Numbered from the stretch's first letter, positions 40,839 to 51,965 are shown. The stretch: DNA of 64,000 bases from Alphaproteobacteria bacterium (GCA_025359785.1 JANYET010000050.1:186001-250000); one strand, 5' to 3'. Notes: generated by a model from the sequence alone, not told the origin. Numbers and translations: made by a program.

Positions 40839-41856
40839 ATGAAGGTTCTGGTCACCGGCTCGGCCGGCTTCATCGGCTTCCACCTGGCGCGCCGCCTGCT
40901 GGCGCGCGGCGACGAGGTCGTGGGTCTCGACGTCCTGAACGCCTACTACGACCCGAAGCTCAAGATGGCCCGCCTGGCGGTCCTCGAGGCCAACGCCAAC
41001 TATCGCCACGCCAAGCTCGACCTTGCCGACAATGAAGGCGTCGCCGCCCTCTTCGCCGAGTTCCGCCCCGACGCGGTGGTCAATCTCGCCGCCCAGGCCG
41101 GCGTCCGCTACAGCCTCGAAAGCCCGCGGACCTATGTCGACTCCAATGTCGTGGGCTTCCTGAACATCCTGGAAGGCTGCCGCGCGACCCAGCCCAAGCA
41201 CCTGGTCTACGCCTCGACCAGCTCGGTCTATGGCGCGAACGGCAATATGCCCTTCAACGTCCACAATCCCGCCACGCACCCGATCACGCTCTACGCCGCC
41301 ACCAAGCTCGCCAACGAGAGCATGGCGCACGCCTACTCACACCTGTTCGGCTTCCCTTCGACGGGGTTCCGCTTCTTCACGGTCTATGGACCGTGGGGCC
41401 GTCCGGACATGGCGCTCTTCAAGTTCACCGAGGCGATCCTCGCCGGCCGGCCCATCGACGTCTACGGCGAGGGCAAGATGCAGCGCGACTTCACCTATGT
41501 GGAGGACATCGTCTCGGGCCTGGTCGCCGCCGTCGACCGCCCGACCCCCGTGAACACCGCCTGGGACCCGATGCATCCCGATCCGGCCACCAGCGGCGTC
41601 GCGCCCTGGCGCGTGCTCAATCTCGGCAACAGCCAGCGGGTCGAGCTGATGCACTACATCCGTACGCTGGAGGCAAAGCTCGGCAGGAAGGCGGAGCTTA
41701 ACCTCCTGCCGATGCAGCCGGGCGACGTGGCGCGCACCGAGGCCGACGTCGAGGAGACCAAACTCGCCCTCGACTACGCCCCGTCAACCCCGATCGAGGT
41801 CGGCGTCGGCAAGTTCGTCGACTGGTACCTGGACTACTACGGCGTCGCCGGAGCGA

Positions 41857-41867
<11 letters not shown>
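40839..41867 (+). CDS. UDP-glucuronate 4-epimerase-type NAD-dependent epimerase
   Basis: 342 residues: MKVLVTGSAGFIGFHLARRL, then VVGLDVLNAYYDPKLKMARL, a signature of UDP-GlcA 4-epimerases (LNdYYdp.LK.aRL). It has NLAAQAGVRYSLESPRTYVD, catalytic Ser in YASTSSVYG, and the YAATKLANE Tyr-Lys pair. The product would be UDP-galacturonate for surface polysaccharide. It converges on and overlaps the nucleotide-sugar dehydrogenase by 11 bases, which makes a paired pathway likely. Confidence 0.92.
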
Positions 41868-43146
<1,279 letters not shown>

Positions 43147-43227
43147 CGGGGTCTCGCGCGGCAAAAGCTCGCGCGGTCACTAGCACGGTTTGGCGCCCGT
43201 CCGGGAAGTGGCCCGTGGCCTCTAGCG

Positions 43228-43644
43228 TCAGACCGTCGGCCGCACGACCGGCCGCCACGACGGCGCATCGACCGTCTGGTCGGCGCGCCCGTGCCGCGCC
43301 TCGATGTCCTTCTGAAGGGCGTTGGCCGACATCAGCTGGGCGCGGAACACCGTGTCCATCGCCCAGCCGACCACCGGAACTTCGCTCATGGCGCTGTTGG
43401 CGAGCATGTAGCCGGCCATCCGTGTCAGCGTCCAAGGCGAGGCCCGGGCCTTCAGACCCTCGTAAAGCAGCAGCGCTCCGGTCCCGACGCTGTAGATCGA
43501 TCCGGCCACCGGAACCCAGGCCAGAACCCCGTCCAGCCCGATACCCCATGGCCCGATCTTGACCAGGTTGTCGGAGAGTTTCTTGATGCGCTCGGCGTTG
43601 CGCCAGGCGCGATGGGCGCGGTCGCGGTCGGTTTCCATACCCAT
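43228..43644 (-). CDS. DUF4112 family membrane protein
   Basis: 138 residues from ATG 43644 (the ATG at 43638 is also possible). The core NAERIKKLSDNLVKIGPWGI, GLDGVLAWVPVAGSIYSVGT then YEGLKARASPWTLTRMAGYM matches DUF4112: an N-terminal helix followed by two hydrophobic helices with VP-G turns (VPVAGS and VPVVGW). The function is unknown. The longer frame to 43749 overlaps the dipeptide epimerase stop and is rejected. Confidence 0.85.
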   Translation of the reverse strand: MGMETDRDRAHRAWRNAERIKKLSDNLVKIGPWGIGLDGVLAWVPVAGSIYSVGTGALLLYEGLKARASPWTLTRMAGYMLANSAMSEVPVVGWAMDTVFRAQLMSANALQKDIEARHGRADQTVDAPSWRPVVRPTV

Positions 43645-43696
43645 CCAACGTCGCTGCCGGCTTGCGGCTCCATGGTATAACAGCAAGCGCGGACGT

Positions 43697-44677
43697 TCAG
43701 CCCCACAGCGCGGCAGAAGGCGGTTCCAGCAGGGAGCCGGTGATCGCAAGGCCGGGCTCGCGGTCGCGGGCCATCAGCAGCGGGCCATCGAGATCGGCGA
43801 ACTCGGCGCCTTGGGCCACGACCATCGCCGGCGCCATGGAAAGCGAGGTCGCGACCATGCAGCCGACCATCAGGCCGAACCCCAGCCGGCGCCCCTCGGC
43901 GGCCAGCGCCAGGGCCTCGGTCAGGCCCCCGGCCTTGTCGAGCTTGATGTTGATCAGCGCGTAACGGCCGACGCAGGCGGCGAGCTCGGCGCGGGTGTGC
44001 AGGCTCTCGTCGGCACAAAGCGGCACGGGGCTCGCGTAACCGTCCAGCTCTTGGTCGGCGCCGGCCGCCAGGGGCTGTTCCAGAAGCTTGACGTCCAGCC
44101 GCGCCAGGTCCGGCGCCAGGCGGCGCAGATCGGCGAAAGTCAGCGCCTCATTGGCGTCGACCAACAGGCGCGCGCGCGGCGCCGCGGCCCTGACCGCGGC
44201 CACGGCGTCCAGGTCGTCCACGCCGCCGATCTTGAGCTTCAGCATCGGTCGCCGGGCATTGGCGCGCGCAGTCTCGGCCATTTCCGCCGGCGTCCTCAGA
44301 CTGATCGTGAAGCAGGTTTTCACAGGATCCAGCCGGGAACGCCCCGCCAGCGTCCAGGCCCGTCGCCCGGTCCGCTTGGCGTCGAGGTCCCAGAGCGCGC
44401 AGTCCAACGCGTTTCGCGCCGCCCCAGGCGGAAGCAGGCTTTGCAGCTCCGCCCTGCCCGCACCGGCCTCGACCGGGCCGCGCGCGCCTTCGATCTGTTC
44501 AAGCACGCCGGCGACGGTCTCGCCGTAGCGGGCGTAGGGGACGGCTTCGCCCCAGCCGCGATGGGCGCCGTCGGTGATCTCGGCGACCACAACCTCGGCC
44601 TCCGTCTTGGCGCCGCGGGAGATCACGAAGGCCTCCGCCAGAGGCCAGCGCTCGGCCCGGGCGGTCAGATATCCCAC
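43697..44677 (-). CDS. L-Ala-D/L-Glu (dipeptide) epimerase, enolase superfamily
   Basis: 326 residues. It has the muconate-lactonizing subgroup features: GWGEAVPYARYGETVAGV, the KxK base pair in MLKLKIGGVDD, metal ligands in LLVDANEALTF, LLEQPLAAGADQ and CADESLHTRAEL, and the second-shell lysine INIKLDKAGGLTEALAL. It epimerises L-Ala-D-Glu from murein turnover for reuse. It lies 7 bases downstream of tipN on the same strand, so it may share its transcript. Confidence 0.92.
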   Translation of the reverse strand: MGYLTARAERWPLAEAFVISRGAKTEAEVVVAEITDGAHRGWGEAVPYARYGETVAGVLEQIEGARGPVEAGAGRAELQSLLPPGAARNALDCALWDLDAKRTGRRAWTLAGRSRLDPVKTCFTISLRTPAEMAETARANARRPMLKLKIGGVDDLDAVAAVRAAAPRARLLVDANEALTFADLRRLAPDLARLDVKLLEQPLAAGADQELDGYASPVPLCADESLHTRAELAACVGRYALINIKLDKAGGLTEALALAAEGRRLGFGLMVGCMVATSLSMAPAMVVAQGAEFADLDGPLLMARDREPGLAITGSLLEPPSAALWG

Positions 44678-44684
44678 GCGACCC

Positions 44685-47267
44685 CTAGACCAGGTCGCCC
44701 GCCGCGGCGTCGAGCAGCAGGTACAGGCGGCCGGCCTCGTCGCCCAGCAGCGTGGCCATCAGGAAGCCCTCGGGATCGCGCACCACGGCGTCGTCGACCA
44801 GGGTCTGGTAACGGCGCACATAGACCTGCACCTGCCGCTTGATGGCGTCGTCGGTGGCGAGGCGTCGCGCGATCCGCCGGGTGGCGGCCGGCGCGAGGCG
44901 CGTGACCACTTCGCGCGCGCCGTCCAGATCGCCCGTCTGCACGGCCGCGGCGATCTCGTCGATCCGCGCCTTGGGGAGCAGCTTGGCGGGCTCGACACCC
45001 ATGGCGGCCAGTTCCTCGCCGAGGATGTCCTGCAACCGCTCGCCGTCCTCGTCCGCGCCGTCGATCGAGGCCAGCAGGTCCTTCCAGGTCCAGGACTCGC
45101 CCTCATGCGCCGCCTCCGCGGGCTCGGCCGAGACTCCGCCGGCCGACTCGAACACCGCGGTGAATTCCGCATCCGTCGCCGTCGGCGTCAGCTTCAGGCG
45201 CGGTCGCAGCTTCGGCTCCGCGGCTGGCGCGGCGACCGGCTCCATCAGGTCATCGAGATCGCGGTCTTCCTCAGTTTCGGCGGCCACGGTGGCGGGCGTC
45301 GGCGGGAGCGTCGGCGCCGGGCCGGCCTTGGGGACCGCACGTGGGCGGGCCGTGCGCGGCGGCGGCGCGGGCGGTGGCGCGACAAGCGGCGCCATGGCCG
45401 TGGGCGGCAGGGCGGCCGTGACGCCCATCAGCCGAACCGCCTCGCTGAGCATCTCGAAATTGCGTCGGGCGCGCTCCTGAAAGGCCGCGTCGATCGCCTG
45501 GGCCTGCTCGGCGGTGCGGCGGGCCTGGACGGTGAGTTCTTCCAGGCCTTCGGTGACGGCGGCGCGGACCATATCGATCTGGCCCTGGGCGCTGGCCGGC
45601 AGTTGCGCGGCGCGCTGGTCGATATCAGCCATCATCGCCTGCAGGGCGGCAAGCGACGCGCGGGCGGCCGCGGCGCCGTCCTCCAGCCGTTGGGCCGTGG
45701 CGGCTCCGGCCTGATCGACCATATCGGAGGACTGTTCGACGAGCGCGCGCGCCTCGGAAAGCCTGGCCTCGAACACCTGGTTGGCCTTCTGGCCGGCGGT
45801 GAAGGCGGCTTCGGAGAGCTGATCCACCTGTTCGCGCGCCGCGGCGGCGTGGCTCGCGGCGGCGGCGCGGGTTTCCTCGGCGGCGGCGGAGAGCGCCTCG
45901 ATAGCCGCGCGGGTCTGAGCCTCCAGCTTCTCCCGCTGTTCGGCCGCGGCCCCGGACACCGCCTCCAACGACTGCAAGGTCGACTGACCGAACTCCTCGC
46001 GCTCGGCCTTGGCGGTCTCGGCCAGATCGCGGAACTGCTCGGCGGCGTCGGCCATCAGGGCGCGCAGGCTCTCGCCGCCCTTCAGAGCCCGGTCGCTGAG
46101 CTCGATCGACGAGGCGCGCGCCTCGTCGATGAATTCCGCCAGCTTCGCCGCATGGGCCTCGGCCTGGTCTGCGAAGTCCCCGTGGTCGATTTTCAGCGTC
46201 TGCGTGAGGGTGATCAGCGCCGTGCGCTGCTCGCTAAGACCGCCCTCGACGGCCCGAACCTGCTCGGTGACGCCCAGACCCGCCGTCTCCAGCCGGGCGA
46301 TATGACGCGTCAGGTCCTCGCCGGCCGTGCGGGCGGCGTCGCTGGCCTCCCCGGCGGCGGCGGCCAGGTCGGCGGCCCGGGCGGAGAGCACCGCGCCGGC
46401 CTCGCGCAGCTGGGTTTCGGCCAGCTCCGTCGCGTCCGCTACCATGCGGGCCTGCTGATTGATGCTGTCGAAGACCTTGGTGGCCTGGGTGTCGAGCCCT
46501 TGCGACAGGCGGCCCATTTCCAGGCGCTCGCGGCTGAGGGTGCCAGTCAGCTGGTGGGTCGACCGGATCGTCGTCTCTGTGGATTCCAACAGTTGCTCGC
46601 TCTCGAGCGCCAGAGCTTCACGCAGGGCCATCAGAGCTTCCCGCGCCTCATCGGCGGCGGCGGCGGCGGTCAGGATTTCCTCGCGGACGCCCCGGACCAC
46701 GTCGCCCGCCCGGGCCGCGGCGCTGACTGCCGGGCCGAGCATGTCCTCCGCCATGGCCTTGGCGCGGCGCGCCTCGGCGCCCAGCTTCTGGCCCTGACGG
46801 ATCATATAGGCCGCGGCGAACACGAACACCGCCGGTCCGACGGCCAGCAAGCCGAATACCACCAGGGCGAAGACGTCGTTGCGCAGCGGCGCGATGGCGC
46901 TGCGATAGCCGAAGGCGAAGGCGATGGGCGCCAGCGCCCAAAGGACAGCCACGACCAGCGCGATCAGGTAGATCGGCCAGGCCGGCGGCGTACGAAAGCT
47001 ATCGGGCGTGGAGGCGGGATGCGCCTGCGCGCTGGTCTGGCGAACCGGCGTTCGCGGTGATGTCGCCGTGACGGCCGAGCTGACCGGCGGCGGCTCCAGA
47101 GGGCTTGCCGCCCGGACGTCGAGCTCCAGAGGCTCCATATCCCAGGATGGCTTGTCGGACGCCTGGCTGACCGACCCCAGCTCACGCGACTGCGGGTGAT
47201 CCTCCGTCAGGCCCTCGCGTGGCAAGGCCCCGAAGTCCGCTGGCAGCGTCCGCTTCCTGATAGTCAT
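44685..47267 (-). CDS. tipN: TipN-type polarity protein
   Basis: 860 residues from ATG 47267 with GGAAGAGG upstream. After a Pro/Thr/Ser-rich N-terminus come two membrane spans (about residues 95-120, PAWPIYLIALVVAVLWALAP; and about 132-157). Then there is a very long Ala/Glu-rich coiled coil (about 160-620) with regular heptads, a proline-rich linker (PPPAPPPRTARPRAVPKAGP), and a conserved C-terminal domain (SWTWKDLLASIDGADED, with RLYLLLDAAAGDLV at the end). This architecture is that of Caulobacter TipN, which marks the new pole and orients division and chromosome segregation. The length is close to that protein. Confidence 0.88.
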   Translation of the reverse strand: MTIRKRTLPADFGALPREGLTEDHPQSRELGSVSQASDKPSWDMEPLELDVRAASPLEPPPVSSAVTATSPRTPVRQTSAQAHPASTPDSFRTPPAWPIYLIALVVAVLWALAPIAFAFGYRSAIAPLRNDVFALVVFGLLAVGPAVFVFAAAYMIRQGQKLGAEARRAKAMAEDMLGPAVSAAARAGDVVRGVREEILTAAAAADEAREALMALREALALESEQLLESTETTIRSTHQLTGTLSRERLEMGRLSQGLDTQATKVFDSINQQARMVADATELAETQLREAGAVLSARAADLAAAAGEASDAARTAGEDLTRHIARLETAGLGVTEQVRAVEGGLSEQRTALITLTQTLKIDHGDFADQAEAHAAKLAEFIDEARASSIELSDRALKGGESLRALMADAAEQFRDLAETAKAEREEFGQSTLQSLEAVSGAAAEQREKLEAQTRAAIEALSAAAEETRAAAASHAAAAREQVDQLSEAAFTAGQKANQVFEARLSEARALVEQSSDMVDQAGAATAQRLEDGAAAARASLAALQAMMADIDQRAAQLPASAQGQIDMVRAAVTEGLEELTVQARRTAEQAQAIDAAFQERARRNFEMLSEAVRLMGVTAALPPTAMAPLVAPPPAPPPRTARPRAVPKAGPAPTLPPTPATVAAETEEDRDLDDLMEPVAAPAAEPKLRPRLKLTPTATDAEFTAVFESAGGVSAEPAEAAHEGESWTWKDLLASIDGADEDGERLQDILGEELAAMGVEPAKLLPKARIDEIAAAVQTGDLDGAREVVTRLAPAATRRIARRLATDDAIKRQVQVYVRRYQTLVDDAVVRDPEGFLMATLLGDEAGRLYLLLDAAAGDLV

Positions 47268-47417
47268 ACGCCTCTTCCGTCGGCGACGAGAAGCCCACCG
47301 GCGTCCCAACCCGGACACCGCCTCGATCGCCCGGAAAGGATTACCCGCGATAGCTCGCGACGGAAACAGCCGTCCACGCCGTTCGCGCAATCAGAGGCCG
47401 CCTCGTCGCCAGGCGGG

Positions 47418-47633
47418 TCAGACCTTGATGGCGCGCGGCGGCTGGATCGGCTGCGGGCAGGCGGTCAGGTGGACGGTTCTGGAACGCCGCGCCGGCGTGC
47501 GGGCCACCACCCGCTCGGCCGTGGGCGCCGCCCGCTCGACGTGAGCGGGTTCAAGGGTCACGCCGAAGTGCGACAAGGCGACAGCCGAGGAATGCACGAC
47601 CACCGCAGCGACAATCTCCGTAAAAGTCGTCAT
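47418..47633 (-). CDS. Small hypothetical protein with hydrophobic N-terminus
   Basis: 71 residues from ATG 47633: MTTFTEIVAAVVVHSSAVAL, then SHFGVTLEPAHVERAAPTAE. The N-terminal 22 residues are hydrophobic (weak span or signal anchor); the rest is basic and Pro-rich, ending PIQPPRAIKV. No family is recognised. The remaining bases of the gap between tipN and the deacetylase show no other gene. Confidence 0.5.
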   Translation of the reverse strand: MTTFTEIVAAVVVHSSAVALSHFGVTLEPAHVERAAPTAERVVARTPARRSRTVHLTACPQPIQPPRAIKV

Positions 47634-47761
47634 CGCCAGCCCCGGCTCCGGAACGATTCCGTCGAGCGGTGTTCTACGGCAAGCCAGGCTGCGGTGCGAC
47701 GGGCGCCGACGTGAAATTTGCGTAATGTTCGCGCCAGAGTCTTCGCGACAGAGACGGGCTC

Positions 47762-48598
47762 CTATCGCCCGGTGACCGCCGGCTCGGGACGTGTGCGCCA
47801 GCGACGCTCCACATAATCGAACACCTGGCCCATGGGCGCGCACCAGACGTCGAGCCCGGCCACATGCTGCAGGATCCTGTTGTGGGTCGCGACGCTGGCG
47901 TCGCCGTCGGCGTGCCATTTCGGCAGCACATCGTGGAACACCAGGATCGCCCAGTCGCCCTGCGCCACCGCTTCGTTCAGATAGCGCCGCGCGGGGGCGA
48001 CGGTGTCGCCGTCATAGGTCGGCTCGAAGGCGTGCAGGTATAGCGGGTCGGCCACCACGTCCTGCGGCCGGTTCGGCCCGCCGGCGGTGGTTCGCGCGGC
48101 CACGACATTGTCGCGCTCCAGGATCTTGCGGTAGCGGGCGTAGCGGACATGCCGCCCGCCGCGCCCGACGCCCAGATAGCCGCAAGGATAGGCGAAGGTG
48201 CGTTCGCGGTCGGCGCTGAAATGGCTGTCGAGATAGCCCTCCATCGGATCGATCTCGACCTGCTCAAGGCGTTTCGCCGAATAGCCGCTCAGCGCGCAGG
48301 GGTGGCTCACCGTGTGGTTGGCCACCTCGTGGCCGTCGCGGGCCAGGGCCTCCCAGTCGGCCAGCCGCCAGTGAGCGTTGGCCTCGGTCAGAAAGAAGGT
48401 CGCCTTCATCCCAAGTCGCTTCAGCTCCGGGACGGCGTTGTCCAGCTGGCTGTTCAACGCGTCGTCATAGGTCAGGCTGACCGCGGCCTTGGCGCCGCCC
48501 GGCCAGACACGCCCAGGCTGGGCAGAGGCCCCGGTCACCAGGCTGAAGGCCCCGACCGCTCCGAAAAACGAACGCCTTGAGAGGGAAGAACAGTCCAT
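47762..48598 (-). CDS. Tat-exported polysaccharide deacetylase (NodB domain)
   Basis: 278 residues from ATG 48598. A twin-arginine signal (MDCSSLSRRSFFGAVGAFSL) is followed by the NodB fold: VSLTYDDALNSQLDNAVPEL with the catalytic Asp pair, KATFFLTEANAHW, and the metal-binding NHTVSHPC His pair. The C-terminal YPCGYLGVG and ILVFHDVLPKWHA complete the active site. It deacetylates N-acetylated sugars of exopolysaccharide or peptidoglycan in the periplasm; the exact substrate is unknown. Export by Tat implies folding or metal loading before transport. Confidence 0.9.
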   Translation of the reverse strand: MDCSSLSRRSFFGAVGAFSLVTGASAQPGRVWPGGAKAAVSLTYDDALNSQLDNAVPELKRLGMKATFFLTEANAHWRLADWEALARDGHEVANHTVSHPCALSGYSAKRLEQVEIDPMEGYLDSHFSADRERTFAYPCGYLGVGRGGRHVRYARYRKILERDNVVAARTTAGGPNRPQDVVADPLYLHAFEPTYDGDTVAPARRYLNEAVAQGDWAILVFHDVLPKWHADGDASVATHNRILQHVAGLDVWCAPMGQVFDYVERRWRTRPEPAVTGR

Positions 48599-48652
48599 GT
48601 GTCGCCAACGGCTACGCTTGGCGACTCGTTCCTGCAACGGCGGCGAAACCGC

Positions 48653-49258
48653 CTAAACCGTATCGGCCGCGTCTTTCGCCGCAGCCTTGCGCCGGCGCAA
48701 CAGATAGCGAACCGCCCAGGCGATCCCCACAGCTGTCACAATCACGCCGGCGGCGATCAGGGTCCACCGAACGGCATGATGGCCATACCCGAGGAGGCTA
48801 TGCACCGCCTCACCGAAAATGAAGCCGATCATCGTGAAGGTCGTCGCCCAGATGATCGCGCCCAGGATGTTCAGGATCGTGAACCGCCAGGTCGGCACCT
48901 GGGTGACGCCGATGGCGATAGGGCTGGCGATCCGAAGCCCGAAGATGAAACGGAACGCGAGCGTGTAGCTGATCGGGAACCGCTCGATGAAGCCGAGCGC
49001 GCGGGCGAAGGCGGCCTGCTGCGTCGCGCGCGCCACCCACCGGTGGCTGCGGAACCGCCGCCCGGCCACGAACAGCAGATGGTCGAGGATCGCGGAACCG
49101 GCCGTGGCGCTCAGCAGCACCAGCCAAAGCTGCAGGATCTGCTGGCGAGCGAGCAGGCCGCCAATGATGACCGCTGTCTGCCCCTCGAATCCCGCACCGA
49201 AGAAGATCCCGATCAGCCCGTAGTGTCGCAGGAACTCTTCCATCGCCTCGCCGGTCAT
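48653..49258 (-). CDS. DedA-family membrane protein
   Basis: 201 residues with several hydrophobic segments. It has the DedA motif set: FGAGFEGQTAVIIGGLLARQ near the N-terminus, GSAILDHLLFVAGRRF, then RFIFGLRIASPIAIGVTQVP (the FxRxxPxxR-like region) and ILGAIIWATTFTMIGFIFGE. Family members act in undecaprenyl-phosphate or phospholipid translocation. A Lys-rich tail (RRRKAAAKDAADTV) ends it. It lies downstream of ogt on the same strand. Confidence 0.88.
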   Translation of the reverse strand: MTGEAMEEFLRHYGLIGIFFGAGFEGQTAVIIGGLLARQQILQLWLVLLSATAGSAILDHLLFVAGRRFRSHRWVARATQQAAFARALGFIERFPISYTLAFRFIFGLRIASPIAIGVTQVPTWRFTILNILGAIIWATTFTMIGFIFGEAVHSLLGYGHHAVRWTLIAAGVIVTAVGIAWAVRYLLRRRKAAAKDAADTV

Positions 49259-49320
49259 TGATCGGGAGGCCGCTCATAGCACAGCCCGCGTCCGGGTCAG
49301 CCGCCGATACGCCGGTGACC

Positions 49321-49866
49321 CTAGGCTGCGATCTGGCCCTTCGGCATCGCACCTTCAAGGTCCAGCAGCCAGCGTTTGCGCGGCAGGCCGCCGCCGTAGC
49401 CGGTGAGCGCGCCGTTGGCGCCGATCACCCGATGACAGGGCACCACCACGGCGACCGGATTGGCGCCGTTAGCCAGGCCGACGGCCCGCACCGCGGTCGG
49501 ACGGCCTATCCGCCGGGCAAGCTCGGCATAGCTGATCGTCACACCGGCCGGGATGCCGCAGAGGGTCTCCCACACCAGAAGCTGGAACGCCGTGCCTGAG
49601 GCCTTCCAGGGGACCGCTTCAAGAGCTCGCGCTTCGCCGCCGAAATAGGCCTCGAAGGGACCGCGGACCGCCGGCGGCGCACGGCCCTCGACGCGTTGCG
49701 CCTTCGGATAGTGTTTGCCGATCCAGGCCAGCATCGCTGGCTCGTAGTCGGTCCAGTTGAAGGCGCGCAGAACCCCCTCCTCGTCCGTGACCAGAAGCGC
49801 GATGCCGACCGGCGTGGTCAGGCGGTCAAGCGTGAGTGTCTCAGGCGGCGCGTTGCTGCTGGCCAT
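49321..49866 (-). CDS. ogt: Methylated-DNA-protein cysteine methyltransferase
   Basis: 181 residues from ATG 49866; the start lies inside the Ada-AlkA gene's last codons (26-base overlap), indicating translational coupling. The active site is VAVVVPCHRVIGANGALTGY, with the acceptor Cys in PCHR, and the helix-turn-helix has ISYAELARRIGRPTAVRAVG. It removes O6-methylguanine by irreversible self-methylation. It completes the adaptive repair set with the upstream Ada-AlkA fusion, which lacks its own O6 domain. Confidence 0.94.
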   Translation of the reverse strand: MASSNAPPETLTLDRLTTPVGIALLVTDEEGVLRAFNWTDYEPAMLAWIGKHYPKAQRVEGRAPPAVRGPFEAYFGGEARALEAVPWKASGTAFQLLVWETLCGIPAGVTISYAELARRIGRPTAVRAVGLANGANPVAVVVPCHRVIGANGALTGYGGGLPRKRWLLDLEGAMPKGQIAA

Positions 49867-51364
49867 CGGTCTTGGTCCTCTTGCGATCTGTCGTCTTGGC
49901 GATCTGCTCGGCGCCGGCCGCCCAGAGATGTTGCGCAGCATAGGCCCGCCACGGCCGCCATCCCTCCGCGCGCGCCAGAAGTTCGGCCGGCGTCGGGCGC
50001 CGCCCCGTTTCATCGGCCATTGCGCGCAGCAGGCCGATATCGGCCTGCGGAAAAGCGTCAGGCTCGCGCAGTTCGCGCAGGGCGATGTACTGCGCCGTCC
50101 ATTCGCCGACCCCCGGCAGCGCCTTCAGCGCCGCGATGGCGCTCTCCAGATTGGCGCGCGGGGTGAAGATCGTCGGATCGGCCGCCACGGTGCGGGCCAG
50201 GGCCTCCAGCGCCGCGCCGCGGGCTTTCGGCATGCCCAGGGCGGCGATGTCCTGGCCCACGATCGCCGCCGGCGTCGGGAAAGCCCGAGTCAGGCCCAGG
50301 CTCGCGGCGAAGGGATCGTCGAGGTGCGCGCCATAGGCCTCCACCAGCTTGACGGCGAGGCCGCGCGCGGCGGTCACCGTGATCTGCTGGCCCAGGATCG
50401 CCCGCACCGCCAGTTCGAAACCGTCCCAGGCGCCGGGCGCGCGCAGACCGGGCTTGGCCGCCACCAGCGGCGCCAGCGCCGGATCCTGGCTCAGATGCGC
50501 CCCGATCATTTCCGGATCGGCGGTCAGGTCGAAGACCCGGCGGATGCGGGCGATCACCGCCGGGAGGGCATGAACCTTCGGGAAGCGAATGTCCGCCACC
50601 AGGAAGTCGCCGGCCCCGGGCGAGACCGTGACAACACCCACCACCCCATCTACCGCCAGCGTCCGCGCATAGCGTTTCGGCGTCACGCTCTCGACGCCGG
50701 GGATGGCGCGGGCGTCCAGGAAGCCGATCATGGCGGCCCAGTGGTAGGGCGCGCGGTAGGGCAGCCGGACGGTGATACCGCCGGCCGCGGATGCGATATC
50801 GGCGCCCTGGCGGCGGCGCAGCGCGCCAGGCGGGCGGCCGAAGAGTTGCTGGAAGGTCTCGTTGAAGCGCCGCACGCTGCCGAAACCAGACGCCAAGGCC
50901 ACCTCGCCCATCGGCAGCAGGGTTTCCTGAATCAGCTGCTTGGCCAGCAGCACCCGCCGGGTCTGGGCCACAGCCACCGGCGAGGCGCCCAGGTGCTGGC
51001 GGAACAGCCGGCGCATCTGCCGTTCACCGACACCGAGCCGCGAAGCCAGGGCATCGACGTCACCGCCATCCATCGCGCCCGCCTCAATCAGGGCCAGCGC
51101 CCGGGAGACCGTGTTCGAGGTGCCACGCCAGGCGCCGAGGTCGGGCGAGGACTCCGGCCGGCATCGCAGGCACGGCCGGTAGCCCGCCTCCTGGCACGCT
51201 GCGGCGGTCGGATAGAACGTCATGTTCTCCGGCTTTGGGGTTCGCGCCGGACAAACCGGACGGCAATAGATGCCCGTGGTCCTGACGGCGCCGAAGATCC
51301 GGCCGTCGAACCGCGGATCGCGGGTCAGGAAGGCGCGACGGCAGGCTTCGAAATCCATGTCCAT
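49841..51364 (-). CDS. Ada regulator fused to AlkA DNA glycosylase
   Basis: 507 residues from ATG 51364 (51358 is also possible). The N-terminal Ada zinc domain has Cys34, Cys38, Cys65 and Cys68 (GIYCRPVCPA and YRPCLRCRP), with Cys34 as phosphotriester acceptor. An AraC-type helix-turn-helix follows (VALASGFGSVRRFNETFQQL). Then comes AlkA N-terminal domain and helix-hairpin-helix glycosylase with LKALPGVGEWTAQYIALREL and the catalytic Asp in FPQADIGLLRA. The protein would sense methylation, activate the operon and excise alkylated purines. Confidence 0.93.
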   Translation of the reverse strand: MDMDFEACRRAFLTRDPRFDGRIFGAVRTTGIYCRPVCPARTPKPENMTFYPTAAACQEAGYRPCLRCRPESSPDLGAWRGTSNTVSRALALIEAGAMDGGDVDALASRLGVGERQMRRLFRQHLGASPVAVAQTRRVLLAKQLIQETLLPMGEVALASGFGSVRRFNETFQQLFGRPPGALRRRQGADIASAAGGITVRLPYRAPYHWAAMIGFLDARAIPGVESVTPKRYARTLAVDGVVGVVTVSPGAGDFLVADIRFPKVHALPAVIARIRRVFDLTADPEMIGAHLSQDPALAPLVAAKPGLRAPGAWDGFELAVRAILGQQITVTAARGLAVKLVEAYGAHLDDPFAASLGLTRAFPTPAAIVGQDIAALGMPKARGAALEALARTVAADPTIFTPRANLESAIAALKALPGVGEWTAQYIALRELREPDAFPQADIGLLRAMADETGRRPTPAELLARAEGWRPWRAYAAQHLWAAGAEQIAKTTDRKRTKTDGQQQRAA

Positions 51365-51602
51365 GTCCAGACGATGCGGACAGACGCGGCAGAAGTCTCG
51401 CGGTTTTCGGACATCGATGAGCGACCGTTTTCGCCAAACCAACCGCCAATTGGCCGCGATTGACCGGCGCTCCGGTCGCGAAGGCGCATCTTTCGTCATA
51501 GTTTCGGCGTAACTTTTGCAGTTGATCGCTGGGGTCCACGACGACTGTGCGCGTTTCGCACAGGCGGCCCCGCGGGAGCCGGTCCCACCGCGATGGAGTT
51601 CC

Positions 51603-51965
51603 ATGCTGCTCTGGGTGAGCCTTCTGGCCGGACTGCTGATCGTGACGACCGTGCTGGTTGTCGCGATGCTCCGGGCTGAGCGCCGCGCGCGCCGCGCACT
51701 CTTCCGGGCGCTGGAACTCAGCGAGGACACTATTGAGCTCTTGATGTCGCGGAATGGCGACGTGCTGTCCGAACTGACGCTGGTGCGGATCTCGCCGCCC
51801 GCGACGCCCGAAGCCGACGCCATCGAACGGGCGGCCCAGACGCAGGTCCTGGAAACCCCGCGGCGCCGTCACCCGACGATCCGCCTGGTGCATCCCGCCG
51901 CCGATGAGCCCCCCGCCTCCGACGACGAAGATCGACCCAATTCGCAACGCCATCGCGGCGTCTGA
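51603..51965 (+). CDS. Single-span membrane protein of unknown function
   Basis: 120 residues from ATG 51603: MLLWVSLLAGLLIVTTVLVV then AMLRAERRARRALFRALELS. One N-terminal span is followed by a cytoplasmic charged helix (LFRALELSEDTIELLMSRNG) and a disordered, acidic C-terminus. No family is recognised. It precedes the exopolysaccharide initiating transferase by 91 bases on the same strand and may be cotranscribed. The upstream open frame has no good start. Confidence 0.6.
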   Translation: MLLWVSLLAGLLIVTTVLVVAMLRAERRARRALFRALELSEDTIELLMSRNGDVLSELTLVRISPPATPEADAIERAAQTQVLETPRRRHPTIRLVHPAADEPPASDDEDRPNSQRHRGV

